From positions 1 to 8,910 of the forward strand of contig CAJOOE010000111.1 of NCBI GenBank assembly GCA_905236145.1: a stretch of DNA of 8,910 nt, given 5' to 3'. This document shows, piece after piece, positions 1-7,064 of this stretch. Every line of letters starts with the position of its first letter. The stretch's first letter is position 1. Made by a program: the position numbers and the translations under genes. This DNA is from an uncultured Selenomonadaceae bacterium (lineage in GTDB: Bacteria; Bacillota; Negativicutes; Selenomonadales; Selenomonadaceae). Under the pieces are notes generated by a model, which had not been told where the DNA came from, searched no databases, and was given only the letters and a program-made list of their open reading frames with translations.

Positions 1-7
1 CGGCAGG

Positions 8-12
8 GGAGG
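8..12 (+). promoter_or_regulatory. Shine-Dalgarno site of pfkA
   Basis: GGAGG lies 8 bases before the ATG at 21, inside the run AGGGGAGG. It supports that ATG as the start. The promoter must lie before the window, since only 20 bases of leader are visible. Confidence 0.85.
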
Positions 13-20
13 ATTCGAGT

Positions 21-983
21 ATGCTTAAAACTATCGCGGTAATGACATCCGGCGGCGACAGTCCCGGAATGAATGCGGCAATTCGTGCCGTTACTCGGAC
101 GGCACTTCATCAGGGCGTAAAAGTTTGGGGTATTCGCGGCGGCTATCACGGTATGCTGGACGGGGAAATGTTTGAAATGCAATCGAAAGATGTCAGCGAC
201 ATAATTCAACGCGGCGGCACATTTTTGGGGACTGCCCGTTGCAAGCGTTTCAATACTCCGGAAGGGCGTATGCTCGGATACAAAAATCTCGTGGATCGCG
301 GAATACAGGGATTGGTCGTAATCGGCGGCGACGGAAGTTTACGCGGTGCGTCGATTTTGAGCCAAGAAACCGGTATTCCGATTGTCGGCTTGCCGGGAAC
401 GATTGATAACGACGTTTGGGGTTCGGAATACACCATCGGCTGTGACACTGCGGCAAATACCATAATCGACGCAATAAACAAACTCCGCGACACCGCCTCC
501 GCTCACCGTCGTATAATTGTCCTTGAAGTTATGGGAAGAAACAGCGGTTGGCTTGCAATGGTAACCGGAATTTCCGGCGGTGCGGAATATATCCTCGTGC
601 CGGAAGAAGAGTACGACTTGGACGAAATTTGTGCAGATATGAAAGAACAGTATGATAAGGGCAAGCGTTATATTTTGGTTGTGGTTGCCGAAGGTGCCGG
701 CAAAGGTTACGAAGTCGGAAAGGCTATCATGGAAAAAACCGGACGTGATACCCGCGTTTCAAAACTCGGTCACATTCAACGCGGCGGCTCTCCTTCCGTC
801 ATTGACCGCGTAAACGCCAGCAAACTCGGTGAACATGCGGCACTTGCTTTAATCTCCGGTCTTTCCGATATAGTTTTCGGTTTCGATCGCGGGCATGTCG
901 TTTCGATAAATCTGCACGATGCCGTCAACAACAAAAAGAAACTCAATCCGGAACTCATCAGACTTTCAAAAATTCTTGCGTAA
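21..983 (+). CDS. pfkA: ATP-dependent 6-phosphofructokinase
   Basis: Phosphorylates fructose 6-phosphate to fructose 1,6-bisphosphate with ATP, the committed step of glycolysis, in the cytoplasm. The 320 residues match the usual length of the bacterial PfkA family (about 320). Seen motifs: the nucleotide loop GGDSPGMN (11-18), GGDGS (102-106), the catalytic loop PGTIDND (125-131, with Asp129 as the expected general base), the substrate-binding stretch EVMGRNSG (169-176) and HIQRGGSP (251-258). In the family, Gly after Asp in GGDGS and Gly before TIDND mark ATP use; pyrophosphate-dependent enzymes carry Asp and Lys there. Arg22 and Arg26 sit where the ADP/PEP effector site of the Bacillus-type enzyme lies, so allosteric control is plausible but inferred. 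The ATG has a GGAGG 8 bases upstream. The gene ends just before a strong terminator and converges on the hexomutase gene; what precedes it is outside the window. Confidence 0.97.
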   Translation: MLKTIAVMTSGGDSPGMNAAIRAVTRTALHQGVKVWGIRGGYHGMLDGEMFEMQSKDVSDIIQRGGTFLGTARCKRFNTPEGRMLGYKNLVDRGIQGLVVIGGDGSLRGASILSQETGIPIVGLPGTIDNDVWGSEYTIGCDTAANTIIDAINKLRDTASAHRRIIVLEVMGRNSGWLAMVTGISGGAEYILVPEEEYDLDEICADMKEQYDKGKRYILVVVAEGAGKGYEVGKAIMEKTGRDTRVSKLGHIQRGGSPSVIDRVNASKLGEHAALALISGLSDIVFGFDRGHVVSINLHDAVNNKKKLNPELIRLSKILA

Positions 984-1016
984 AAAAAATTTTTTGAGGA
1001 ATGAAAAAATAAATTT

Positions 1017-1056
1017 AAAAGGAACCGGCGAAAAAATTTTTGCCGATTCCTTTTTT
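1017..1056 (+). terminator. Intrinsic terminator of pfkA, possibly bidirectional
   Basis: An A-rich arm and GGAACCGGC pair with GCCGATTCC (one C/A mismatch), continuing inward through A/T pairs to a small loop, and the hairpin is followed by six T. It lies 34 bases after the pfkA stop. Read on the minus strand, the same hairpin follows the hexomutase stop by about 30 bases and is followed by TTTTAAATTTATTTTTT, a weaker T tract, so it may serve both convergent genes. Confidence 0.85.
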
Positions 1057-1086
1057 CGTTGTCCCGAAAACAACATTTCACAAAAA

Positions 1087-2592
1087 TCATTTGTCGAGAA
1101 TGTTCAAATCGAGTGCGTCGAAACCTTCGAGCATATCTTTTATTTTCGCGGCAATCTTTTTCACGCCGCCCTTTTCACTGCTCTCAATATTGAGCGGCAT
1201 TTTCGGATCGTGCAGGGACATTCGCAAAAGTGCCCAACCGTCAGCGAAAACAAGACGCACACCCTCAAAAGACGGCTTTGCAATTTCTATACCGTTTTCA
1301 ATGGCTCTGTTTTCAAAAGTTTCCAAAACATTGTTGCCGTAAGCCCGGAAATTTTCCACGCCGGAAATTTTGAATCTGTATTCGGCGGCCTCCGCAGGGT
1401 GACGCAACTTTTCAATCAAGCCCGCCAAAGTCTTGCCTTCCTTTGAAAGTTTCGCGGCGGCAATTATAAGTTTGACAGCCAAATAAGCTCCGTCGTCCAA
1501 ATAATAATTTTCGCTTAATGCACCGTGTCCGGAAGTTTCTATTGCAAGCGGAGAATTTATGCCGGCTGAATTTAATTCGATACATTTGTTTATAACATTC
1601 CTGTAACCTCTCATGTAACGAATGTGATGGAGATTCAAAACCTTCTCCAAAAACTCGGTGAGTTCGTCGGAAGTGACGGAGTCGGTGACGATTGTGCCGT
1701 GCGGATATTCTTCCGCCAAAATTGCGGAAATCATGGCGATCAAAGAATTTCTGTTTATGTCCTCGCCGTCACTCAAAACCGCTCCCATTCTGTCAACGTC
1801 GGTATCGAAAATCAAACCGATGTCGGCTTTATTGTCGAGAACCGCCTTTTTGATCGATGCCATCGCGTCCTTGTCCTCCGGGTTGGGAATGTGATTCGGG
1901 AAGTTTCCGTCCGGATTTAAAAATTGACTGCCGGAAATATCCGCACCGAGAGGCTTTAAAACTTTCTCCGCAAAAAATCCGCCCGCACCGTTGCCCGCGT
2001 CAACGACAATGTGCATTTTCTCAAGCGGCTTGTCGCCGGCATTTATTGCTTTGCGAATTTTTTTGACAAGGTTTTCGGCGTAAAGGTCGATTAAATTAAA
2101 TTCTTCGACTTTGCCGGAGCGGTTGTGATTTTCTTCCGTCTCCGCCGCGAAATCCAAAATTTCCGTGATGTCGTCATGTTCCACGCCGCCGGTCTTTGTG
2201 AAAAATTTCAAGCCGTTTCTGTTGAAGGGAAGGTGGCTTGCCGTAATCATAATTGAACCGTCTGCAGAAGTTTCCGGGAAAATAATCGACATAAACATGG
2301 CGGGAGTTGAGGCCATGCCGCAGTCGAGAACGGAAACGCCTTGCGAACTCAACGCATCAATGACCGCCGATTTTATTTGCGGTGCGGAAATTCTTGAATC
2401 GGTGCCGACCGCAATTTTCAAATCAACCGGAGATTTTTCTCTGCGTCCGGCAAGGAATTTTACAAAACCGGCGGCAATCCGGTTTGCCGCCTCAATCGTC
2501 AAAGTTACCGGCTCGTCGGCTATACCTTCGACTGCAACACCGCGAATATCACTGCCGTTTGCCAACTTTTTCAAATCTTTATCGCTCAACAT
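1087..2592 (-). CDS. Phosphoglucomutase/phosphomannomutase family protein
   Basis: Member of the alpha-D-phosphohexomutase superfamily, which moves a phosphate between C1 and C6 of a hexose phosphate through a phosphoserine enzyme; such enzymes feed sugar nucleotides for wall, capsule or lipopolysaccharide. All four expected elements are visible in 501 residues: the phosphoserine loop TASHLP (117-122, Ser119), the metal loop DTDVDR (263-268), the sugar-binding ETSGH (352-356, with Thr where EMSGH is common) and a C-terminal phosphate-binding loop RMSLHDP (457-463). The last differs from the usual RxSNTEP type and resembles a divergent subgroup with SLHDP also known from a plant homologue, so the sugar (glucose, mannose or other) cannot be fixed from sequence. 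Start ATG is set by GGGGGAGG 7 bases upstream. It has its own promoter and seems to be a single-gene transcript. Confidence 0.92.
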   Translation of the reverse strand: MLSDKDLKKLANGSDIRGVAVEGIADEPVTLTIEAANRIAAGFVKFLAGRREKSPVDLKIAVGTDSRISAPQIKSAVIDALSSQGVSVLDCGMASTPAMFMSIIFPETSADGSIMITASHLPFNRNGLKFFTKTGGVEHDDITEILDFAAETEENHNRSGKVEEFNLIDLYAENLVKKIRKAINAGDKPLEKMHIVVDAGNGAGGFFAEKVLKPLGADISGSQFLNPDGNFPNHIPNPEDKDAMASIKKAVLDNKADIGLIFDTDVDRMGAVLSDGEDINRNSLIAMISAILAEEYPHGTIVTDSVTSDELTEFLEKVLNLHHIRYMRGYRNVINKCIELNSAGINSPLAIETSGHGALSENYYLDDGAYLAVKLIIAAAKLSKEGKTLAGLIEKLRHPAEAAEYRFKISGVENFRAYGNNVLETFENRAIENGIEIAKPSFEGVRLVFADGWALLRMSLHDPKMPLNIESSEKGGVKKIAAKIKDMLEGFDALDLNILDK

Positions 2593-2599
2593 CCGACTT

Positions 2600-2607
2600 C
2601 CTCCCCC
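2600..2607 (-). promoter_or_regulatory. Shine-Dalgarno site of the hexomutase gene
   Basis: On the minus strand GGGGGAGG stands 7 bases before the ATG at 2592-2590, fixing that start. Confidence 0.8.
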
Positions 2608-2638
2608 AAAAAAATAACAATGACAAAATTTTTTGACA

Positions 2639-2668
2639 ATTATAACACAAGCCCGGTCAATTTGCCAA
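2639..2668 (-). promoter_or_regulatory. Sigma-70/SigA-type promoter of the hexomutase gene
   Basis: On the minus strand a perfect -10 box TATAAT (2644-2639) is preceded by TGT, giving an extended -10 (TGnTATAAT). A -35 box TTGGCA (2668-2663; 5 of 6 consensus bases) lies 18 bases upstream. Predicted transcription start is near 2632, giving a leader of about 40 bases. The nearby TTGACC is only 10 bases from the -10 and is not usable as its -35. Confidence 0.75.
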
Positions 2669-2686
2669 TCAATTAAAACGGCGGCG

Positions 2687-2728
2687 AAAAAATTTTTGAC
2701 CGGACGGCAGAAATTTTTCCGTCCGTCA
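2687..2728 (-). terminator. Probable terminator ending the minus-strand series
   Basis: On the minus strand TGACGGACGG, whose first three bases are the stop codon of the SGNH hydrolase gene, pairs with CCGTCC-G-GTCA (10 base pairs with one bulged G) around an 11-base loop. The stem is followed by AAAAATTTTTT, so the T tract is offset by five A (which may extend pairing). It stands directly upstream of the hexomutase promoter, as expected for a transcript boundary. Confidence 0.65.
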
Positions 2729-4423
2729 AATGACTTTCAATTTACGCAAGAGATTTAAAATCTTGTCGGGGAAATTTTCGCCGTCCGTTTTCTTTTCGGA
2801 GAAGGCGAATAAATCTTTATGCTTGTTTATCTCCTCGCCGATAATCATTTTCCCGCGAATATCGGGGTGCAGACCGTCCGTCGAAAGGTCTTCCGACAAA
2901 TCTCCGTAAATATCGTAAAAATAAGGCTCAATGTCAATGTAATATTGCTGTTCGCGAATGAAACGATTTACCCTTTTCAATTTGTCTTTCCAATTCGGAT
3001 CCGTCGGCGTGTGAAAGACATAAAAAATTCCTTTCGGATTTATGGGCATGAGCGTCAAAAAAATCGGACGGATATTGTTTCGGCGGCAGAGTCTTTCAAT
3101 TTTCGACAGATCGGAAATAATATCGTCGGCGGTAAAGAGCGTCGAGCGTAAACTGTTGGAGCCGGTCAAGATTATTAAATTTTTCGGCTTGAGCGGCAGA
3201 ACGTCCTTTTCAAATCTTTCCGCCGTGGTTTTTGAAGTGTCGCCGCTCCGGCTGATATTCACAGCCGGAAAATCCAAATAATTCGCGTAACTGTACTCAA
3301 GCGAGGCGGGGGAGTAGCTGACCGCACCGCCGCCGTGAGAAATGCTGTCGCCGAAAATCGCAACGTCAACCCCGCCGGTATAATCCGGCATCGTAAATTT
3401 TCCGGAGTGCGACCAAGTGCCGACGGGATTATTTTTTTCGTCCAAAGCACGAACCCGCCAATAATAAATTCCGGCGTACGGTCTGCCGTATTCGTCGTAA
3501 CGGCTTGAAGAATCCGTCGCAATTTGTCGCCAAAGGCTTTCCGGATCCGGCTCCGTGTCAAATTCAACCGCCGGCGGGTGATCCGAAAGTTCAATTTCAT
3601 ATTTATCCGCTTTGTTTAAAGGTATCCAGTCGTAAACCGGATAAACAGGCTGTTGAAAATTTTCCTCCTTGTCGAAATTGTTTATAAGCGGGCAATTCGG
3701 CAAAGGTTTGTTTTCGTCGATAAAAATTCTTTCCGCTCTTGAAAATTCTCCCACCGGTTTCAAATGAAGATTTAAAGCCCGAACCCGCCAATAAATTTCC
3801 TTTTCGTCTTTGAAAGGTCGCAAATCGACTTGGTAACCGTTTGTAAAAATCGAATGTGTTATCATAAGCTGATTTTTTTTTGACGGCTCAATCCCGCCTT
3901 CAATTTGCGGCGGCGAACTTAAAATTTCGACTTCATAACAAACCGCGTCCGGCACGGTATGCCAGACAAGAAACGGCATCAGGCTTGCTTTATTTTCCTC
4001 CGTGTATTTGAAAATCGAAACGGGAGCGACGGGGGAGGGAAAATTCGGATTGGCAATCGGTTTTTCGTACTCAAAAATTTTGCCGCCGAAAATTCCGACG
4101 GCTGAAATAAAATAATAATTGGGAATTGCGGTGCGGGGAACTTTAAAACTTGTCCCTTCTACCCGGGCGAAACTCTGCAAATGATATTCCGGGACTCCGG
4201 AAATTGTCCCGGAAGTCCGGCTCACAGTTTCGATTTTGTATTTGCAGGGGTAAGGAATCGGCTGCCAAGTCATAATCAAATCTTCGCCGTTCTCCTCAAA
4301 TTTTACTTCAAGCGACTGCTCCGAAAATTGAATCAAATTTGTAATTTCCGCAATGTAAGTACCGAAAACAGCGAAGAAGGTAATTAAAATTGACGACAAT
4401 ATGAACGTAACAAAATTTTTCAT
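2726..4423 (-). CDS. Membrane-anchored SGNH/GDSL hydrolase with fibronectin-III-like repeats
   Basis: Predicted surface-facing esterase or deacylase of the SGNH superfamily; substrate unknown. From the chosen start (565 residues): an uncleaved-looking hydrophobic N-terminal segment at about 4-25, then three beta-sandwich modules resembling fibronectin III (roughly 34-125, 128-240, 243-345), the last two sharing a YWRVRALN/D...PVG motif, then the SGNH domain (about 353-540). Catalytic blocks seen: GDSIS (Ser360 nucleophile), Gly394 in RSGDT, TGSNS (Asn423) and DGLHPD (Asp516, His519). All catalytic residues are present, so an active enzyme is expected. I prefer the ATG at 4423 because GAGG stands 7 bases upstream; a GTG at 4459 would add 12 residues but has no ribosome site. 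It lies 81 bases after the PASTA kinase gene with no clear promoter or terminator between, so probably the last gene of that operon. The role could be removal of acyl groups from wall polymers, carbohydrate or lipid; that is inference. Confidence 0.83.
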   Translation of the reverse strand: MKNFVTFILSSILITFFAVFGTYIAEITNLIQFSEQSLEVKFEENGEDLIMTWQPIPYPCKYKIETVSRTSGTISGVPEYHLQSFARVEGTSFKVPRTAIPNYYFISAVGIFGGKIFEYEKPIANPNFPSPVAPVSIFKYTEENKASLMPFLVWHTVPDAVCYEVEILSSPPQIEGGIEPSKKNQLMITHSIFTNGYQVDLRPFKDEKEIYWRVRALNLHLKPVGEFSRAERIFIDENKPLPNCPLINNFDKEENFQQPVYPVYDWIPLNKADKYEIELSDHPPAVEFDTEPDPESLWRQIATDSSSRYDEYGRPYAGIYYWRVRALDEKNNPVGTWSHSGKFTMPDYTGGVDVAIFGDSISHGGGAVSYSPASLEYSYANYLDFPAVNISRSGDTSKTTAERFEKDVLPLKPKNLIILTGSNSLRSTLFTADDIISDLSKIERLCRRNNIRPIFLTLMPINPKGIFYVFHTPTDPNWKDKLKRVNRFIREQQYYIDIEPYFYDIYGDLSEDLSTDGLHPDIRGKMIIGEEINKHKDLFAFSEKKTDGENFPDKILNLLRKLKVI

Positions 4424-4430
4424 CAAAAGA

Positions 4431-4434
4431 CCTC
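4431..4434 (-). promoter_or_regulatory. Shine-Dalgarno site deciding the SGNH hydrolase start
   Basis: GAGG on the minus strand lies 7 bases before the ATG at 4423-4421. The in-frame GTG at 4459-4457 lacks such a site, so the shorter protein, which begins right at the membrane segment, is favoured. Confidence 0.65.
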
Positions 4435-4504
4435 GATTTTGGAAACTTGTATTCTTCACAAGCCCGGGCGTCGGTTTTCCGCCTTAATACATCGCGAAAA
4501 TTTT

Positions 4505-6328
4505 TTATCTGCTTTTACCGGAATCGCCTTCACGCGAAGGAGCGGAAATATCTTGTTCGACCGACTCATAACTTTCATTTCCCGAATTTGATTCGCCGCC
4601 GCTCTGTTGACCGCCGTAATTTTCGCCGCCTTCAAAAGTTTCGACCGGCTCCGATTCTCTCCTTGCAACAACCAAATTTACGCTTGTACCGACTTCGACT
4701 TCCGTATCCGGAGCGGGATCCTGACTGACAATCGTACCTTCCGCTTGAGTGCTTATTTCTTCGACGATCGAGCCGACGGTCAAATTGCGTCCTTCAATTC
4801 CCGCCTTTGCGACTTCAAGACTTGCATTTTGCACATTGGGAACCTGCGTTTTTTCCGGCTCTTTTTTTGCCGCACCGCGTGAAATTATCAAGTCTATACT
4901 CTGCCCGCGAGTTATTTTTGCTCCGTCTTTCGGGTCATGTGAAAGAACCGTTCCCGGCTCCGCATCGTCGTCTTTTTCGTAAATCGAGCCGACTTTCAAT
5001 CCGAGTTTTTGCAATCTTTCCGTTGCCGCAAATTTCGACAATCCTTTCAAGTCCGGCATTTCAATTTCTTCGCCGCCCTTGCTGATGTAAATTGTCACAA
5101 GTCGAGCGGTTTTTACATTTCTGCCCGGCTCCGGGTCTTGAGAAACGACTTGACCGGGCGGGACATTTGCGTCGTAAGTTTCCGCGACGTTCACCCTTAA
5201 ATTTTCGTCCTCCAAAATTTGCCGAGCCAAAGCAAGCTGCTTTCCTTTTACGTCCGGAACGGTAACTTCTTCACTGCTCCAAAATTTTCCGAAAGACATA
5301 AAAGTTCCGGCACCGAATCCCAAGATCAGCAGGAGGAACATTCCCGCCATAAAAATCTTCGACTTGTAAAAAGGTTTCTTGTCCGAATTTGAGGAAGTTT
5401 CCGACGATTGATCCAAGCCCTGATTGACAGCCCGTCTTTGATGAGGCGGAGCGGTAACTTCCGCTCGCGGCAAAATTTGAGTTGCGTCCGGATCGCTCAT
5501 TTGTGCCACGCTCAAAGTCGCCGAAACATTCGACAATTCTTGAACCAAATCGAAACTTGAAGGCCGGGAGTCCGGAAATTTTGCCATGGCTCGGAGTACG
5601 ATTGCCTCAAGCATCGGCGGGCATTGGGGACGATATTTTGCCGGCGGCGTTACGTCCTCTTCAATATGTTTCATAGCTATCGAAACCGGATTTTCTCCGA
5701 TAAACGGCAGACGATTCGTCAACATTTCATAGAGTACAACGCCCAAAGAATAAACGTCGGATTTCGGAGTAATTGCACCGCCGCGAGCCTGTTCCGGCGA
5801 AAAATAATGTACCGAGCCGATAACATTCCCGCCGTAAGTCATGGTTGATTCGGTTACCGCCCGAGCGATTCCGAAGTCCGCAATTTTCGCTCTGCCGTCG
5901 CCCGTCATCAAAATATTGTGCGGTTTGATGTCGCAGTGAACGATATTGTTGGCGTGGGCGTGGGCAAGTCCGCCGGCAATATCCCTTGCAATATTTACCG
6001 CAGTCAAAATATCCAAAGGCCCTTCCGCTTTAATTTTATCCTTCAGCGTACTTCCCGGAACATATTCCATGACAATATAATGATCGTCGCTGTCCGTTCC
6101 CACGTCGTAAATACTTACGATATTCGGGTGAGAAAGTCCGGCGGCAGCTTTTGCCTCGCGATGAAACTTTTCGACAAATTCCGCATCCGCTTTATACTCT
6201 TGATTCAAAATTTTCACGGCAACCGGTCTTGCCAAAAGTTTGTCGGTTGCCCGGTAAACTTCGGCCATTCCGCCGCTGCCGATTTTTTCTTCAAGTTCGT
6301 AGCGGTTGCCCAAAACTTGAACATTCAT
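4505..6328 (-). CDS. prkC: PASTA-domain Ser/Thr protein kinase (PrkC/Stk1 family)
   Basis: Membrane eukaryotic-type kinase that, in the family, senses wall fragments or lipid II through PASTA repeats and phosphorylates proteins of division, wall synthesis and translation. The 607 residues show a cytoplasmic kinase domain (about 10-268): glycine loop GSGGMAEVY (17-25), Lys39, Glu58, catalytic loop HCDIKPHN (131-138), DFG (151-153), activation-segment threonines 162 and 164, and SPE (177-179). A juxtamembrane stretch with DATQILP (281-287) leads to one membrane helix (about 326-346), three PASTA repeats (about 353-417, 420-485, 493-556) and a 50-residue Ser/Gly/Glu tail. The catalytic loop has Cys132 where most relatives have Arg, a non-RD arrangement; catalytic Asp133 and Lys135 remain. 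It follows the phosphatase gene by 15 bases, with AAGGGGCGG as the ribosome site. The partner phosphatase and FHA reader lie just upstream, so the three probably work as one phosphorylation switch. Confidence 0.96.
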   Translation of the reverse strand: MNVQVLGNRYELEEKIGSGGMAEVYRATDKLLARPVAVKILNQEYKADAEFVEKFHREAKAAAGLSHPNIVSIYDVGTDSDDHYIVMEYVPGSTLKDKIKAEGPLDILTAVNIARDIAGGLAHAHANNIVHCDIKPHNILMTGDGRAKIADFGIARAVTESTMTYGGNVIGSVHYFSPEQARGGAITPKSDVYSLGVVLYEMLTNRLPFIGENPVSIAMKHIEEDVTPPAKYRPQCPPMLEAIVLRAMAKFPDSRPSSFDLVQELSNVSATLSVAQMSDPDATQILPRAEVTAPPHQRRAVNQGLDQSSETSSNSDKKPFYKSKIFMAGMFLLLILGFGAGTFMSFGKFWSSEEVTVPDVKGKQLALARQILEDENLRVNVAETYDANVPPGQVVSQDPEPGRNVKTARLVTIYISKGGEEIEMPDLKGLSKFAATERLQKLGLKVGSIYEKDDDAEPGTVLSHDPKDGAKITRGQSIDLIISRGAAKKEPEKTQVPNVQNASLEVAKAGIEGRNLTVGSIVEEISTQAEGTIVSQDPAPDTEVEVGTSVNLVVARRESEPVETFEGGENYGGQQSGGESNSGNESYESVEQDISAPSREGDSGKSR

Positions 6329-6343
6329 TTTATCAACCGCCCC

Positions 6344-7048
6344 TTAACAGTCAATTCCCAAAACAATAACCGTGACATTGTCCCTGCCGCCTCCGTCGAG
6401 TGCAGCTTGTATCAAATCTTCTGCCGGGTTCAAACTGTGACTTAAAATTTCCGAAATCTGCGAATCGGTCACCATGTTTGTGAGTCCGTCCGTGCAGAGT
6501 AAAAAAACGTCGCCGAACATTGTCGGAAATTTCCCGGAATCAATTTCAAAATCTTCCGTCACTCCCACAGCCTGAGTCAAAACATTTTTCATGGGGTGAA
6601 CTCTTGCCTCCTCCGGCGTAATCTCCCCTTTTTTCACAAGCTCCTCGACATAAGAATGATCTTCGGTCACCCGGTACAGTTTACCTCCGCGATAAATATA
6701 AATCCGGCTGTCCCCGACATGAGCATAATAGGCAATATCGTCGTACAGATGTAAAATCGTCGCGGTTGTTCCCATGCCCCGCAAATTTTCGTTTTGATTT
6801 GCGGCGGCAAGAATTTTTTTATTTGCGTCCGAAATTACGGCGGATAAAATTTTCTCGTCGTAAGGCACACTGTCCGGATTTAAATTTTCCGCCGCGACTT
6901 CGATAAGCATATTGCTTGCTACTTCTCCCGCCGCCCGACCGCCCATTCCGTCCGCAACGATAAAAGTATCCGGATTTATTTCGGCGTAAGCGTCCTCATT
7001 GTTCGGACGAACTTTGCCGACGTTTGTGGCGTGATAGATTTTAACCAA
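6344..7048 (-). CDS. prpC: PP2C-family Ser/Thr protein phosphatase (PrpC/Stp1 type)
   Basis: Metal-dependent cytoplasmic phosphatase expected to remove phosphate from the adjacent kinase and its targets. With the TTG start at 7048 the protein has 234 residues, near the family's usual 240-250. Motifs seen: RPNNED (14-19, Asp19 metal ligand), DGMGG (33-37, Asp33), GMGTT (91-95), GDSR (112-115), the CTDGL metal site (186-189, Asp187) and GRDN (221-224, Asp223), which make the complete set for an active enzyme. The start is chosen because GGAGG (7061-7057) stands 8 bases before the TTG and the resulting N terminus, VKIYHATNVGKVR after Met, aligns with the family start. A further in-frame TTG at 7084 would overlap the FHA gene by 20 bases and has no ribosome site. 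The stop is 15 bases before the kinase start, so the two are very probably translated from one mRNA. Confidence 0.95.
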   Translation of the reverse strand: MVKIYHATNVGKVRPNNEDAYAEINPDTFIVADGMGGRAAGEVASNMLIEVAAENLNPDSVPYDEKILSAVISDANKKILAAANQNENLRGMGTTATILHLYDDIAYYAHVGDSRIYIYRGGKLYRVTEDHSYVEELVKKGEITPEEARVHPMKNVLTQAVGVTEDFEIDSGKFPTMFGDVFLLCTDGLTNMVTDSQISEILSHSLNPAEDLIQAALDGGGRDNVTVIVLGIDC

Positions 7049-7056
7049 TTTGTCGC

Positions 7057-7061
7057 CCTCC
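7057..7061 (-). promoter_or_regulatory. Shine-Dalgarno site deciding the TTG start of the phosphatase
   Basis: GGAGG on the minus strand lies 8 bases before TTG at 7048-7046 and just after the FHA stop codon (7067-7065). No ATG or GTG exists at a suitable distance in this frame. Confidence 0.75.
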
Positions 7062-7064
7062 GAT

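Noticed and set aside
919..1446. A 175-codon plus-strand frame running from the end of pfkA into the hexomutase gene.
   Set aside because: It crosses the pfkA stop and terminator and is antisense to the hexomutase; no ribosome site or domain.
2639..2660. TTGACC as -35 box for the TATAAT at 2644-2639.
   Set aside because: The spacing is only 10 bases; TTGGCA 18 bases away fits better.
4424..4504. Possible promoter or terminator between the kinase and SGNH hydrolase genes, including the palindrome GCCCGGGC and small hairpins.
   Set aside because: Hairpin stems are only 4-5 base pairs with no following T tract, and no -10/-35 pair at good spacing was found.
5918..6445. A 175-codon plus-strand frame opposite the kinase and phosphatase genes.
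   Set aside because: Antisense to two well-supported genes, with no domain signature.
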